From NCBI GenBank assembly GCA_017470055.1, contig JAFUFD010000086.1, positions 1 through 40,303 of the forward strand: a DNA stretch of 40,303 nt. Direction: 5' to 3'. A model generated the notes under the pieces. The model saw only the letters and a program-made list of their open reading frames with translations, was not told the origin of the DNA and did not search any database. Both the position numbers and the translations under genes were made by a program. The DNA is from Prevotella sp. (GTDB taxonomy: Bacteria; Bacteroidota; Bacteroidia; Bacteroidales; Bacteroidaceae). Positions 32,399 through 40,303 of this stretch are shown piece after piece. How positions within the stretch are numbered: position 1 is the stretch's first letter; each line of letters starts with the position of its first letter.

Positions 32399-33499
32399 AT
32401 GAAACGTATCACACTACTAACACTTTTCGTGGCACTGACCCTGATGGCAAGCGCGTCCACAACCCTCCCTGTCAAAGGGAAAGTCATCAACCCAACAGAC
32501 AAGAACATCCAATACATCGGACGTATCTGTTTCGATAACCCCATGCGCCCTCGCTTCACCCTTCCCGGCACACAGATCAACGCCCGCTTTACGGGAACGA
32601 GCCTGAAGATAATGGCGAAACCCAAGAGCGGCTATTTCATGGCGCAGATCGACGAGGCAGAGCCTTTCAAGGTGGCTTTCATGGGAGAGCGTGACTCCGT
32701 GGTGACCCTCGCTACTGCCTTACCCAAGGGAATACATACCATCCGACTGATGTATGTCATCGAGGGCTATGACATGAAACCAGACTTCCGTGGCTTCATC
32801 CTCGACAATGACGGCATGCTATTAGAGGCTCCCGCCCTGCCAGAGCGACAGGTGGAGTTCATCGGCAACTCCATCACTTGCGGCTATGGCGTGGAGAGTT
32901 ATAATGCCAACGACCATTTTGAATACGAGACAGAGAACCATTATATGACATACGCCCAGCAGACCTGCCGCAACCTGAACGCCATTGCCCATGTGGTGGC
33001 ACGCAGTGGTATCGGTGTGTATCGCAGTTATGGCGGTCCGAAGGCGGGTACCCCAGAGAATGTGATGACGACAGAATATGAGTACACCAACCTCTACGAC
33101 CGCTCTGAGCGTTGGGACTTCTCACGCTACCAGCCACAGGTGGTATGTATCAACCTGGGTACTAACGACCTGTCGACCAATAACTATGATGTGAAACTGC
33201 TTAAGGACGCCTATAAGAAGTTCCTAAAACAGGTACGCCAGCACAACCCCAAGGCGAAGATTGTCTACCTCTGTGGCTCGATGCTGAACGGCAAGGAACT
33301 GGAGATTGCCAAGAAAACACTGAACGAGGTGGTGGAAGAGGCAAAGAAAGACGGCGATCAGGAAGTGTACCGCTTCGACTTCACCCCACACAATGGGGAC
33401 ATCTACTATGGTGCCGACTGGCATCCCTCTTTCTGGCAACACCAGAAAATGGCTGGTGAACTCACCGCTTTCCTCCGTGCCTTGATGCGCTGGTTTTAA
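32399..33499 (+). CDS. Secreted SGNH/GDSL esterase, CE2-like
   Basis: 366 residues from the ATG at 32399, which begins a signal peptide (KRITLLTLFVALTLMASAS). An earlier in-frame ATG would extend through the promoter. An N-terminal beta domain is followed by the SGNH hydrolase: nucleophile Ser in VEFIGNSITCGYG, the oxyanion Asn in NLGTND, and the Asp/His pair in ADWHPS. The two-domain order and the IGNSITCGYG form match carbohydrate esterase family 2, which removes acetyl groups from plant polysaccharides. It is probably periplasmic. It stands alone on this strand. Confidence 0.88.
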   Translation: MKRITLLTLFVALTLMASASTTLPVKGKVINPTDKNIQYIGRICFDNPMRPRFTLPGTQINARFTGTSLKIMAKPKSGYFMAQIDEAEPFKVAFMGERDSVVTLATALPKGIHTIRLMYVIEGYDMKPDFRGFILDNDGMLLEAPALPERQVEFIGNSITCGYGVESYNANDHFEYETENHYMTYAQQTCRNLNAIAHVVARSGIGVYRSYGGPKAGTPENVMTTEYEYTNLYDRSERWDFSRYQPQVVCINLGTNDLSTNNYDVKLLKDAYKKFLKQVRQHNPKAKIVYLCGSMLNGKELEIAKKTLNEVVEEAKKDGDQEVYRFDFTPHNGDIYYGADWHPSFWQHQKMAGELTAFLRALMRWF

Positions 33500-34521
33500 A
33501 TCTCCTGCTCGACAAACTGTCGGATAGCCTCTACCAGTTGGTCATTCTCTTCCGGACGTTGTGTGGCAACACGGAAGAAATGATCGGAGAGACCTGTGAA
33601 GTTAAAGCAGTCACGGATCAGGATGCCATGCTCATGGACGAGATAGAACTTCAACTTGGTACTGGTGGCATTCTCTATCTCGCATAGCATAAAGTTGGTC
33701 TTGGTCTCAAATACACGGATGCCCTCTATCTGACGCAGGTTGGCGCGTAACCGCTCTGTCTCCGCCAGATACTCGGCTAAGTCGGGAATAGCGGGCTCAT
33801 GACGCCTCACGAGGAAATTCCCCGCTTCTATCGCCAAAGCACTCACAGACCAAGGATGATACTTGTCACGCAAGAGGTTGATGACCTCCGGATGACCAGT
33901 GACATAGCCGATACGGAGTCCAGGGACGGCATAGCACTTACTCAGCGAGTGGAGCACCAACAGGTTATGGCAGTCCTGCATCTCTTTGGGGCGGATTAGC
34001 CGCTCCCTCGTATAGTCCTCATACGACTGGTCGACCACGAAGGTGTAGCGAGGTGAGCGTCGCACCATATACTCTATAATACCCTTCGTCATCACATTAC
34101 CCGTCGGATTATTGGGGTTACAGATCCAGTAGACACGGTCGTTAGGTAATTCCTTGATATCGTCATCATTCTCGTAGGTGATGATATGGTGGTTGATGCG
34201 ACAAGCGTCCGCATACTCGTTGAAAGTAGGCTGGGGAATGATAGACACACTATGGTGCAGCATCTGGGCTATCAGGTAGATAGCCTCCGTAGCACCGTTG
34301 GTCACCATCACCGACTCAGGGGATATCTCCAACTGCTGGGCAATCATCTTCTCAAGAGAACGAGGGCGTGGCTCAGGGTAGTTGTTGATGAGGTCAAGGC
34401 TATCGGCAAGATGAGCCTTCAGTGCCGAATGGTCTGCCTGCTGGTAGATATTGGAACTGAAGTTAATTCGCACCATACCTGGGTCATAGCGATGTAGATC
34501 GTCTCCGTGTCCTTCTATCAT
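33496..34521 (-). CDS. PLP aminotransferase-family protein, CobD-like threonine-phosphate decarboxylase
   Basis: 341 residues of fold-type I PLP enzyme. The start GHGDDLHRY recalls the HGG(D/N) opening of CobD. Further motifs: VTNGATEAIYLIAQ, WICNPNNPTGN, VVDQSYEDY, and the PLP lysine in HSLSKCYAVPGLRIGY. CobD makes (R)-1-amino-2-propanol phosphate for the cobamide nucleotide loop; histidinol-phosphate aminotransferase is the near relative and the main alternative. The adjoining ABC ATPase of the FecE/BtuD type, with a four-base overlap, favours the cobamide reading. The 3' end overlaps the convergent esterase gene by four bases. Confidence 0.75.
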   Translation of the reverse strand: MIEGHGDDLHRYDPGMVRINFSSNIYQQADHSALKAHLADSLDLINNYPEPRPRSLEKMIAQQLEISPESVMVTNGATEAIYLIAQMLHHSVSIIPQPTFNEYADACRINHHIITYENDDDIKELPNDRVYWICNPNNPTGNVMTKGIIEYMVRRSPRYTFVVDQSYEDYTRERLIRPKEMQDCHNLLVLHSLSKCYAVPGLRIGYVTGHPEVINLLRDKYHPWSVSALAIEAGNFLVRRHEPAIPDLAEYLAETERLRANLRQIEGIRVFETKTNFMLCEIENATSTKLKFYLVHEHGILIRDCFNFTGLSDHFFRVATQRPEENDQLVEAIRQFVEQEI

Positions 34522-35312
34522 TCTGTTACTCGTATGGTTAGTGTCTGGGCATTGAACACGATGCCCTTATGTTCTATAAAACGACTTAAAGCCCCCTCGT
34601 CGGCAAGTTGGCGGGGAGTGCCCACGCTCAACTGGTCTGGCTCCATCAGCCAGATACAGTCGGCAACCTGCAGCGACAGTTCCACGTCATGCGTCGAGAG
34701 GAAAATGGTCTTCTGCTGCTCACGAGCCAGACGGTGTAACAGTTGCATGACCTCCACCTTGCTGGGGAAGTCAAGGAAAGCAGTAGGCTCGTCGAGATAG
34801 ATGATGGGTGTCTGTTGGGCAAGAGCCTTGGCGATCATCACCTTCTGGCGCTCTCCATCACTCAGCGTATGCACATAACGACCACGTAGCGACTCAATAC
34901 CCACCAGCGAGATAGCCTCATCAACAACCTGATGGTCGTCTTTCGACAAGGCTCCCCAGAAACCCGTATATGGAGAACGCCCCATAGCCACCAGTTCCTC
35001 GATGGTCATGTTACGGACCTCTGGTTTCTCTGTCAGTACCACACCGATGAGACGGGAGAGTTGTTTGTCGGTAAATTGGGTGATGGGTGTCGGTTGCTCG
35101 GTGCCGGATGTCAGCAGGATATCACCACCTAAAGGTGGCTGGAAGGCAGAGAGCGTACGCAACAGGGTCGACTTGCCGATACCGTTGCGCCCCAGCAGAC
35201 AAGTCAACTCGCCCCTACGGATAGCGGCATTCAGGCATGAAGCCACCACCTTATTATTATTCTTCGCTTGATACCCGATCGTCAGGGCGGTGAGTATGAC
35301 GGTCTCGTTCAT
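34518..35312 (-). CDS. ABC transporter ATP-binding protein, FecE/BtuD type
   Basis: 264 residues with complete ATPase motifs: Walker A LLGRNGIGKSTLL, Q-loop near VVLTEKPEVRNMTI, signature LSDGERQKVMIAKALAQ, Walker B IIYLDEPTAFLDFP and H-loop FLSTHDVEL. The short spacing and VAMGRSPYTGFWG segment are typical of iron-siderophore, haem and cobalamin importers. No permease or binding protein gene is in the window, so the substrate is inferred from the overlapping CobD-like gene: cobalamin or cobinamide. The ispG gene ends upstream, 5 bp away. Confidence 0.85.
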   Translation of the reverse strand: MNETVILTALTIGYQAKNNNKVVASCLNAAIRRGELTCLLGRNGIGKSTLLRTLSAFQPPLGGDILLTSGTEQPTPITQFTDKQLSRLIGVVLTEKPEVRNMTIEELVAMGRSPYTGFWGALSKDDHQVVDEAISLVGIESLRGRYVHTLSDGERQKVMIAKALAQQTPIIYLDEPTAFLDFPSKVEVMQLLHRLAREQQKTIFLSTHDVELSLQVADCIWLMEPDQLSVGTPRQLADEGALSRFIEHKGIVFNAQTLTIRVTE

Positions 35313-35317
35313 CCTAC

Positions 35318-36694
35318 TTATCTCTGGTCGTTATTAATCAACTCAAGGAGTTTCTCCACGGCTTCTTCCTCCGGGATATTCTTTTCTACACAGACTTTCT
35401 GCTTGTAGAGGCTGATCTTGCCTCTGCCCGCTCCTACATAACCGTAGTCAGCATCAGCCATCTCGCCAGGACCGTTGACGATACAGCCCATGATGCCGAT
35501 TTTCAAACCTACCAGGTGACTGGTGGCTGCCTTGATGCGGGCAATCGTCTCTTGGAGGTTATACAGCGTTCTACCACACCCAGGACAGGAGATATACTCT
35601 GTCTTGGTGAATTTGATTCTTGCTGCCTGCAGAATAGCATCTGCAAGACTAGTCAATCTAGGATCTTTAAAAGAACTAGAATTAATGATTAATTTGGTCG
35701 CCTTATGGTCAATGAGCAAGGCGCCGACAGCCATGGCGGCTTTCAGTTGGAAGGTTTCCCAATCTGGCTCATCGAGGGAAAGCGTGATAGTGTCGTCCTT
35801 GATAGAAGCCTCTGCCTCAGCGCGCAGACGGGCACATTCTTCGATGGAATCGACTAATTGGCGTGCCACGGGAATCTCATATTCGGGTTCCTCACTCAAA
35901 GACACACGGATGGTGTCGCCAATGCCTTCTGTCAATAAGGCTCCAATGCCTACGGCACTCTTGATCCTACCATCCTCACCCTCACCGGCCTCTGTCACGC
36001 CTAAGTGTAACGGATAGTGCATATCCTCTTTGTCCATTGTCTTGACCAACAGACGAACGGTGGTAACCATGACGACGGTATTGCTCGCCTTGATAGAGAT
36101 AACGATGTCGTTGAAGTTTTCCCGTTTGCAGATGCGTAAGAACTCCATACAACTCTCCACGATACCTTCTGGCGTGTCGCCATAGCGTGACATGATACGG
36201 TCGCTGAGGGAACCGTGATTCACTCCGATGCGGATGGCGGTTTGATGCTCCTTACAGATATTCAGAAAAGGCACAAGTTTATTCTCTATCTTCCTCAATT
36301 CCTCCGCATATTCCTCATCGGTATATTCCAGATGCTTGAAGACACGTCCTGGGTCGACATAGTTGCCAGGGTTGATACGCACCTTCTCACAATACTGGGC
36401 GGCAACATCTGCGACATGTGCAGTGAAATGCACGTCAGCCACCAAAGGGGTGGTGTAGCCGTCTGCTTTCAGACGAGCCGATATGTTCTTCATGTTCTCC
36501 GCCTCACGAGTGCCTTGAGTGGTGAATCGTACCAGTTCACCACCAGCATCGATGATGCGTTTTGCCTGTGCCACACATCCTTCGGTATTGTTGGTGTCCA
36601 CTGTTCCCATCGACTGGATGCGGATAGGACTGTCACCACCGATGGTGATATTGCCGACATGGGTGACGGACGAGATTCTTCTTTGGTAATTCAT
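35318..36694 (-). CDS. ispG: 4-hydroxy-3-methylbut-2-enyl diphosphate synthase
   Basis: 458 residues. The enzyme acts in the MEP isoprenoid pathway, converting MEcPP to HMBPP with a [4Fe-4S] cluster. The TIM-barrel part (IGGDSPIRIQSMGTVDTNNT, ADVHFTAHVA, KVRINPGNYVDP) is complete. The cluster-binding end has TEYISCPGCGRTLYNLQ and KIGIMGCIVNGPGEMADADY, supplying three Cys and the conserved Glu region. Between them is an insert of roughly 90-100 residues relative to the short E. coli type (372). Many Bacteroidetes enzymes carry a considerably longer insert, so this one looks reduced. It starts immediately after purE. Confidence 0.95.
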   Translation of the reverse strand: MNYQRRISSVTHVGNITIGGDSPIRIQSMGTVDTNNTEGCVAQAKRIIDAGGELVRFTTQGTREAENMKNISARLKADGYTTPLVADVHFTAHVADVAAQYCEKVRINPGNYVDPGRVFKHLEYTDEEYAEELRKIENKLVPFLNICKEHQTAIRIGVNHGSLSDRIMSRYGDTPEGIVESCMEFLRICKRENFNDIVISIKASNTVVMVTTVRLLVKTMDKEDMHYPLHLGVTEAGEGEDGRIKSAVGIGALLTEGIGDTIRVSLSEEPEYEIPVARQLVDSIEECARLRAEAEASIKDDTITLSLDEPDWETFQLKAAMAVGALLIDHKATKLIINSSSFKDPRLTSLADAILQAARIKFTKTEYISCPGCGRTLYNLQETIARIKAATSHLVGLKIGIMGCIVNGPGEMADADYGYVGAGRGKISLYKQKVCVEKNIPEEEAVEKLLELINNDQR

Positions 36695-37201
36695 TTAGTT
36701 GGTCTTATACTGGAATTTCACTTCGGCGAGTTCTTTGTTTGCCTTCTCTATCTTCGCCTTGAGCCCCCTCTTATAGTCACTAAGACGCTGTGCGATAGCC
36801 TCATCGGAGAGCGCAAGCATCTCCACAGCGAGGATGGCTGCGTTTTGGGCACCATTCACTCCCACCGTGGCGACAGGGATGCCTGGAGGCATCTGGATGA
36901 TTGAGAGCATGGCGTCAAGACCATCGAGCATTCCCTTGATAGGAACACCGATGACGGGCAGGGTGGTAGAGGCTGCTATCACACCAGGCAGGGCTGCCGC
37001 CATTCCTGCAGCGGCGATAATCACGCGGATGCCACGCCCTTTGGCGTTGCGGGCAAACTCCTCGACAGCCTCTGGCGTACGATGTGCTGAGAGGGCATTG
37101 ACTTCAAAAGGTACCTGCATCTCGTCTAAGAGTTTACAGGCTTTCTCCATAACAGGCAGGTCACTCGTACTGCCCATGATAATACTGACAATTGGATTCA
37201 T
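36695..37201 (-). CDS. purE: N5-carboxyaminoimidazole ribonucleotide mutase
   Basis: 168 residues, purine biosynthesis (N5-CAIR to CAIR). The class I PurE signature is present: IMGSTSDLPVMEKA near the N-terminus, SAHRTPE with the catalytic His, IAAAGMAAALPGVIA, and GLDAMLSIIQMPPGIPVATV. Length agrees with E. coli PurE (169). It directly precedes ispG with no gap; PAP2 and rpoN genes lie upstream on the same strand. Confidence 0.96.
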   Translation of the reverse strand: MNPIVSIIMGSTSDLPVMEKACKLLDEMQVPFEVNALSAHRTPEAVEEFARNAKGRGIRVIIAAAGMAAALPGVIAASTTLPVIGVPIKGMLDGLDAMLSIIQMPPGIPVATVGVNGAQNAAILAVEMLALSDEAIAQRLSDYKRGLKAKIEKANKELAEVKFQYKTN

Positions 37202-37232
37202 ATTCTTTAGTTATTTCGATATTTCAACATGA

Positions 37233-37853
37233 CTACAAGAAGAGGATGGCGAGGGCGGCACAGGCAAAGCCTATCCAGAAGCCCCCAATGACTTGTGATA
37301 GGGTGTGCTGGCGAAGCACCATCCGGCAAGTGCCCAAAACACCTGCCACCAAGAAGACGATACACAGCCACCAGACAGGGTTAAAGCCCAGATACTCAGC
37401 GAAAGCGAACAAGGCTCCACCCACTCCTCCAATGGCTGCCGTATGGGTAGATATTTTCCACCAGACATTGATAAGCGCACAGATAATCTGGACCATCAGC
37501 GCCGCTATGACGATGGAGATGATGAAATGCGGCAAGTGCAGCCGCATCATCACATAGATACAGGTAAAATAGCAGACAATAGAGAGGATATATGGCACCA
37601 TACGACGCTCCCTTTGTCCGAGTTCTATGAGTGTCCACCCTTGATAGCGTCGATAGAGATGAATCATTACAGAAGGCAACAGGATGGTAAAGAAGTAGAC
37701 CATGATGAGTACCTGTAACTTATACGCCCAAGGGAAGATGCTCATATAACTGAAGGTAAATAGCGTTATCAACCCAATGATAGGGAGATAGAAGGGAGTG
37801 AAGAGCATGCTAATCACCCGTGCTGCCAATATCATCTGTTGTCGTTGCTTCAT
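37233..37853 (-). CDS. PAP2-like integral membrane protein
   Basis: 206 residues with about six membrane helices (PFYLPIIGLITLFTF, VLIMVYFFTILLPSVMI, ILSIVCYFTCIYVMM, IISIVIAALMVQIICAL, WWLCIVFLVAGVLG, VIGGFWIGFACAALAIL). The segments KISTHTAAIGG and RMVLRQHTLSQVIGG match motifs 2 and 3 of PAP2 phosphatases (SGH-type and SRxxxxxHxxxD-type), though the final Asp is Gly/absent at the expected place and the SGH is STH, so catalysis is uncertain. Its start overlaps the rpoN stop by four bases, suggesting coupling. Confidence 0.75.
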   Translation of the reverse strand: MKQRQQMILAARVISMLFTPFYLPIIGLITLFTFSYMSIFPWAYKLQVLIMVYFFTILLPSVMIHLYRRYQGWTLIELGQRERRMVPYILSIVCYFTCIYVMMRLHLPHFIISIVIAALMVQIICALINVWWKISTHTAAIGGVGGALFAFAEYLGFNPVWWLCIVFLVAGVLGTCRMVLRQHTLSQVIGGFWIGFACAALAILFL

Positions 37854-39346
37854 TTCCTAAGTCTTGCGATAGGTATTCCTAATTGTTCACGATATTTCGC
37901 CACGGTACGTCGGGCGATGGGGTAGCCTTTCTCTGCGAGCAGTTTTCCCAGTGCCTCATCACTGAGCGGATGCTGTTTGTCTTCCGTATGGATGATATCC
38001 TGCAGGGTAGACTTGATCTCTCTGGTGGAGAGTTCCTCACCTGCCGCTGTGACATAACTGTCACTAAAGAAATGGCGCAGGGGGAAAGTGCCCCAACGGG
38101 TTTGTGCGTATTTTGAGTTGCTGACACGTGAGATGGTGCTGAGGTCAAGTCCTGTTTTCTCTGCGATATCCCTCAGGATCATAGGGCGTAGCAAAGACTC
38201 GTCGCCTTCCTCAAAATATCGATGTTGCCACTGGATGATGGCTCTCATCGTAGCAGTGAGAGTCTGCCGACGCACCCGTATCGCCTCGATAAACCCTTGG
38301 GCGGCATCCACCTTCTTCTTGGTATAGAGCAATGCCTCCTTCATCTGGCGGCTCATATTCTCTTTGTTGTCCTGGTATTCACGAAGGGTATCCGTGAATG
38401 ACTGTGAGACATGAAGTTCCGGAAACTCTGAGGTGTTCAACAGGAAAGTGACGGTTCCATCGTCTTGCGTGTCGATGATGAAATCGGGAGTAATCTGTTG
38501 TAGGGAGCGCCCCATCGTTTCTCCCAAGGAAGCGCCTGGTTTTGGATTGAGTTTCCGTAACTCTCCCATCAGTGTCTCTGTCTGCAAGTCGTTCAGTTGT
38601 AGTGACTGCTGGATCTTCTGCCAGTGCTTTTTGGTAAAAGCCTCGAAGAAGTCTTCGATAACCCGTTCCATCAGACTACGAAGATGAGAGGGCTCCCGTC
38701 GGTGGATTTGCAGTAATAGGCATTCCTGTAAGGAGCGACCTCCAATACCTGCGGGGTCAAACTCTTGTAAGCGCCGTAGCACCTGTTCTATCTCTTGTGG
38801 GGTGGCATCGACAGCATGGTAGATGGCAAGTTCATCACTGATACTGTCGAGTGACTTACGAAGCAATCCGTCCTCATCCAGTGACCCTATAAGGTATTCC
38901 ATGATATCTCGTTGGCGGTCATCCATCTCAAGGACTCCCATCTGCTCTTTCAACTGGTCGTAGAACGACAGGCTCTCGCCATAGACCATCTCCTCGCGTT
39001 CCTCATGGTATGCCTGTCCGCCTTGGTAAACAGGTAGTTCCTCATCGTCTCTGCCGATGCTCTCCAAGGCGGCATCCAGCGCCGACTGGCGTTCCTCCTG
39101 CTCGAAGTCGTTGGTGTTGTCAGAGGTCTCGGAATTCTCGAAGTAATCGGGGTATTCAGAGTAGTCGGGGTCCTCCGCCTTCTGCTCCAGTGCGGGGTTG
39201 TCGTCCATTTCGGCATTGACACGCTCCAGCAGTTGGGTAATGGGCAGTTCTATGAGTTGCGCCTGCAACAACTGTTGCTGCGTAATACTCTGTGTCTGTT
39301 TCAACGCCAGGGTCTGTTGCTGTTCTTGTATCTGTTCCTGCGCCAT
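37850..39346 (-). CDS. rpoN: RNA polymerase sigma-54 factor
   Basis: 498 residues. Region I is glutamine-rich (EQIQEQQQTLALKQTQSITQ), followed by an acidic region II, the core-binding domain (YLIGSLDEDGLLRKSLDSIS, FDPAGIGGRSLQECLLLQI), an HTH (IAEKTGLDLSTISRVSNSKY) and the RpoN box ARRTVAKYRE close to the C-terminus. All parts are intact. Sigma-54 needs AAA+ activators, none of which is in this window. It has its own promoter. Confidence 0.97.
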   Translation of the reverse strand: MAQEQIQEQQQTLALKQTQSITQQQLLQAQLIELPITQLLERVNAEMDDNPALEQKAEDPDYSEYPDYFENSETSDNTNDFEQEERQSALDAALESIGRDDEELPVYQGGQAYHEEREEMVYGESLSFYDQLKEQMGVLEMDDRQRDIMEYLIGSLDEDGLLRKSLDSISDELAIYHAVDATPQEIEQVLRRLQEFDPAGIGGRSLQECLLLQIHRREPSHLRSLMERVIEDFFEAFTKKHWQKIQQSLQLNDLQTETLMGELRKLNPKPGASLGETMGRSLQQITPDFIIDTQDDGTVTFLLNTSEFPELHVSQSFTDTLREYQDNKENMSRQMKEALLYTKKKVDAAQGFIEAIRVRRQTLTATMRAIIQWQHRYFEEGDESLLRPMILRDIAEKTGLDLSTISRVSNSKYAQTRWGTFPLRHFFSDSYVTAAGEELSTREIKSTLQDIIHTEDKQHPLSDEALGKLLAEKGYPIARRTVAKYREQLGIPIARLRK

Positions 39347-39353
39347 ACCGACT

Positions 39354-39386
39354 GCAAAATTACAAAATAATCTAGGATTACGACAA
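39354..39386 (-). promoter_or_regulatory. rpoN promoter
   Basis: Minus strand TTG (39386-39384), 21 bp, TAATTTTGC (39362-39354), 8 bp before the rpoN ATG, implying a very short leader. Confidence 0.6.
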
Positions 39387-40037
39387 TTATTTGAAGTATT
39401 CTTTTAACTGACTGGCATAGGAGGCAAGTTGCTCCGTATCACTATTTCCGTATCGCTGCCATATCGTCTGGCAGGCAGGGAAGAGAGGACTGAACATCAC
39501 ATCCTTGCGATGAAGGTAGGGGTCGCAGTGCTGGAAGATATCCATGATATCGGCTATCTCGCGGGCGGGAATCTTTATCAATCGGCTTAGTTGCTGTATC
39601 TCTGGAGTCTCTGACACCATGGTAATAGGGGTCAGACGGAAATACAGGTCGAGTATCAGAATCAACATAACAGGGATAATAGGACTATTGTCACTGACTG
39701 GACGAAAATCACCCTCAAAGGTCTCTTGGATGTCCACGCCTTCATAAAACAGGTCATTGCTACCAAAGCCTTTCATCTGGCGTAGTAGTCCCACCGCACG
39801 TTTCAGCCGGCGTGGGTTCTTACCGTATTCCTGCCAGATGCGCTCGATGCGTGGAGTCTCCAGATTGGCAATCTCACACATCTTGTTAAACAAAATCTGT
39901 GGGGCAATATGCAGTTCCATGCTAAGATCGACCATCGCCTTGCTATACATTGGTTTTACTCCCACAGGTCTCATGAGATACAGTTGCATCACAAGGAGCC
40001 AGTCATCATCTTGCCATTGCTGATACTTTGCCATCAT
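39387..40037 (-). CDS. Conserved Bacteroidetes protein of unknown function
   Basis: 216 residues from the tandem Met at 40037 (or 40034); the frame is open further upstream but that part carries the promoters. The protein is soluble and helical: WLLVMQLYLMRPVGVKPMYS, MELHIAPQILFNKMCEIANL, RIWQEYGKNPRRLKRAVGLL, PVMLILILDLYFRLTPITMV, RLIKIPAREIADIMDIFQHC. There is no signal peptide or known catalytic motif. The first part, with successive helices and LHIAPQILFNKM, could be a winged-helix-like fold, but this is only an impression. It lies upstream of rpoN on the same strand. Confidence 0.7.
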   Translation of the reverse strand: MMAKYQQWQDDDWLLVMQLYLMRPVGVKPMYSKAMVDLSMELHIAPQILFNKMCEIANLETPRIERIWQEYGKNPRRLKRAVGLLRQMKGFGSNDLFYEGVDIQETFEGDFRPVSDNSPIIPVMLILILDLYFRLTPITMVSETPEIQQLSRLIKIPAREIADIMDIFQHCDPYLHRKDVMFSPLFPACQTIWQRYGNSDTEQLASYASQLKEYFK

Positions 40038-40058
40038 TCTTTCTTTTTGTTCCAATGG

Positions 40059-40167
40059 CAAAGGTACGAATAAGTGAGAAGAAAACCAAATATTATTTGA
40101 GTTTTCTTGAGCGAGAGTACTTTCGACACGAAGTATCAAAGGTACGAATAAGTGAGAAGAAAACTAA
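40059..40167 (-). promoter_or_regulatory. Tandem duplicated promoter
   Basis: A perfect 28-bp direct repeat (40059-40086 and 40137-40164; offset 78 bp). Each copy contains TACCTTTG on the minus strand. The copy nearer the gene has a TTG at 20 bp (40089-40087), and the distal copy has TTA. Both point to the gene at 40037. Confidence 0.6.
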
Positions 40168-40212
40168 ACTTTCAAGATAGAAGTGCAATTTCTTGGGAGT
40201 AGAAATAGACTC

Positions 40213-40277
40213 CCTCTCCGCAGGACTCAGACGTTCTCGGAGCGTAGCGATGAGGTTGTCTGAGTCCTGTGGAGAGG
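40213..40277. repeat. 20-bp inverted repeat with 25-bp loop
   Basis: Arms 40213-40232 and 40258-40277 pair at 19 of 20 positions. No U-run follows on either side, so it is not a clear terminator. The short frames covering it look like chance. Confidence 0.6.
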
Positions 40278-40303
40278 AAAAATCAATCAGCAATGCAAAT
40301 AAA

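Noticed and set aside
40093-40293. 66-codon leftward frame over the dyad
   Set aside because: It covers the duplicated promoters and the inverted repeat and shows no family features.

Overview
The window is Bacteroidales DNA, probably Prevotellaceae-like. Promoters have the Bacteroidetes form (TTG, about 20 bp, TAnnTTTG), and the chromosomal genes (M28 cyclase-like lipoprotein, coaD, ruvB, ispG, purE, rpoN) fit that group. Bases 1 to about 29788 are the right-hand three quarters of a Mu-type transposable prophage. The left end and the early region (transposase, repressor) lie outside the window. Bases 29789-40303 are host chromosome.

Prophage layout. Two divergent late operons leave a control region at 5224-5390. 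The leftward operon encodes the Mu-like head and packaging module: small and large terminase, gp36-like protein, DUF935 portal, MuF protein, and a cut-off virion morphogenesis protein. The rightward operon encodes ClpP-like protease/scaffold, capsid, amidase, spanin-like proteins, tail tube, tail chaperones with a lambda-type GGGAAAG frameshift, tape measure, Dit-like and tail-tip proteins, two small proteins and an 1815-residue tail fibre. There is no sheath gene, so the virion should be a siphovirus with a Mu-type head. The right end carries an inverted alternative fibre tip, a tyrosine recombinase, a small HTH protein, an adenine methylase, a thymidylate-synthase-like protein and six 22-bp transposase-type end repeats.

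Most notable system: a fibre-tip switch like the Mu G segment but apparently driven by a tyrosine recombinase. A perfect 58-bp inverted repeat lies inside the fibre gene (25100-25157) and again at 26450-26507. The 1.4-kb segment between them holds two alternative leucine-rich-repeat C-termini in opposite orientations, and the recombinase gene ends inside the outer repeat. The recombinase and its divergent neighbour appear to be read from crossing promoters through a 130-bp leader with two interleaved perfect inverted repeats.

Other strong signals are: (i) a probable -1 frameshift fusing portal to MuF (T TTT TTC, 5-nt spacer, 7-bp GC-rich hairpin, and no ATG/GTG/TTG start in the upstream part of the MuF frame); (ii) an AT-rich, nuclease-toxin-like C-terminus on MuF; (iii) a thymidylate synthase homologue with the Asn-to-Asp change typical of dCMP-specific enzymes, suggesting cytosine modification; (iv) an overlapping lipoprotein with u-spanin architecture; (v) twin palindromic operators placed symmetrically between two late promoters that both have off-consensus -7 boxes.

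Host side. Leftward genes are the M28-family lipoprotein, coaD, ruvB, a CobD-like aminotransferase, an ABC ATPase, ispG, purE, a PAP2-like membrane protein, rpoN and an unrecognised protein. One rightward gene encodes a CE2-like SGNH esterase. The phage end lies 16 bp beyond the stop codon of the M28 gene.
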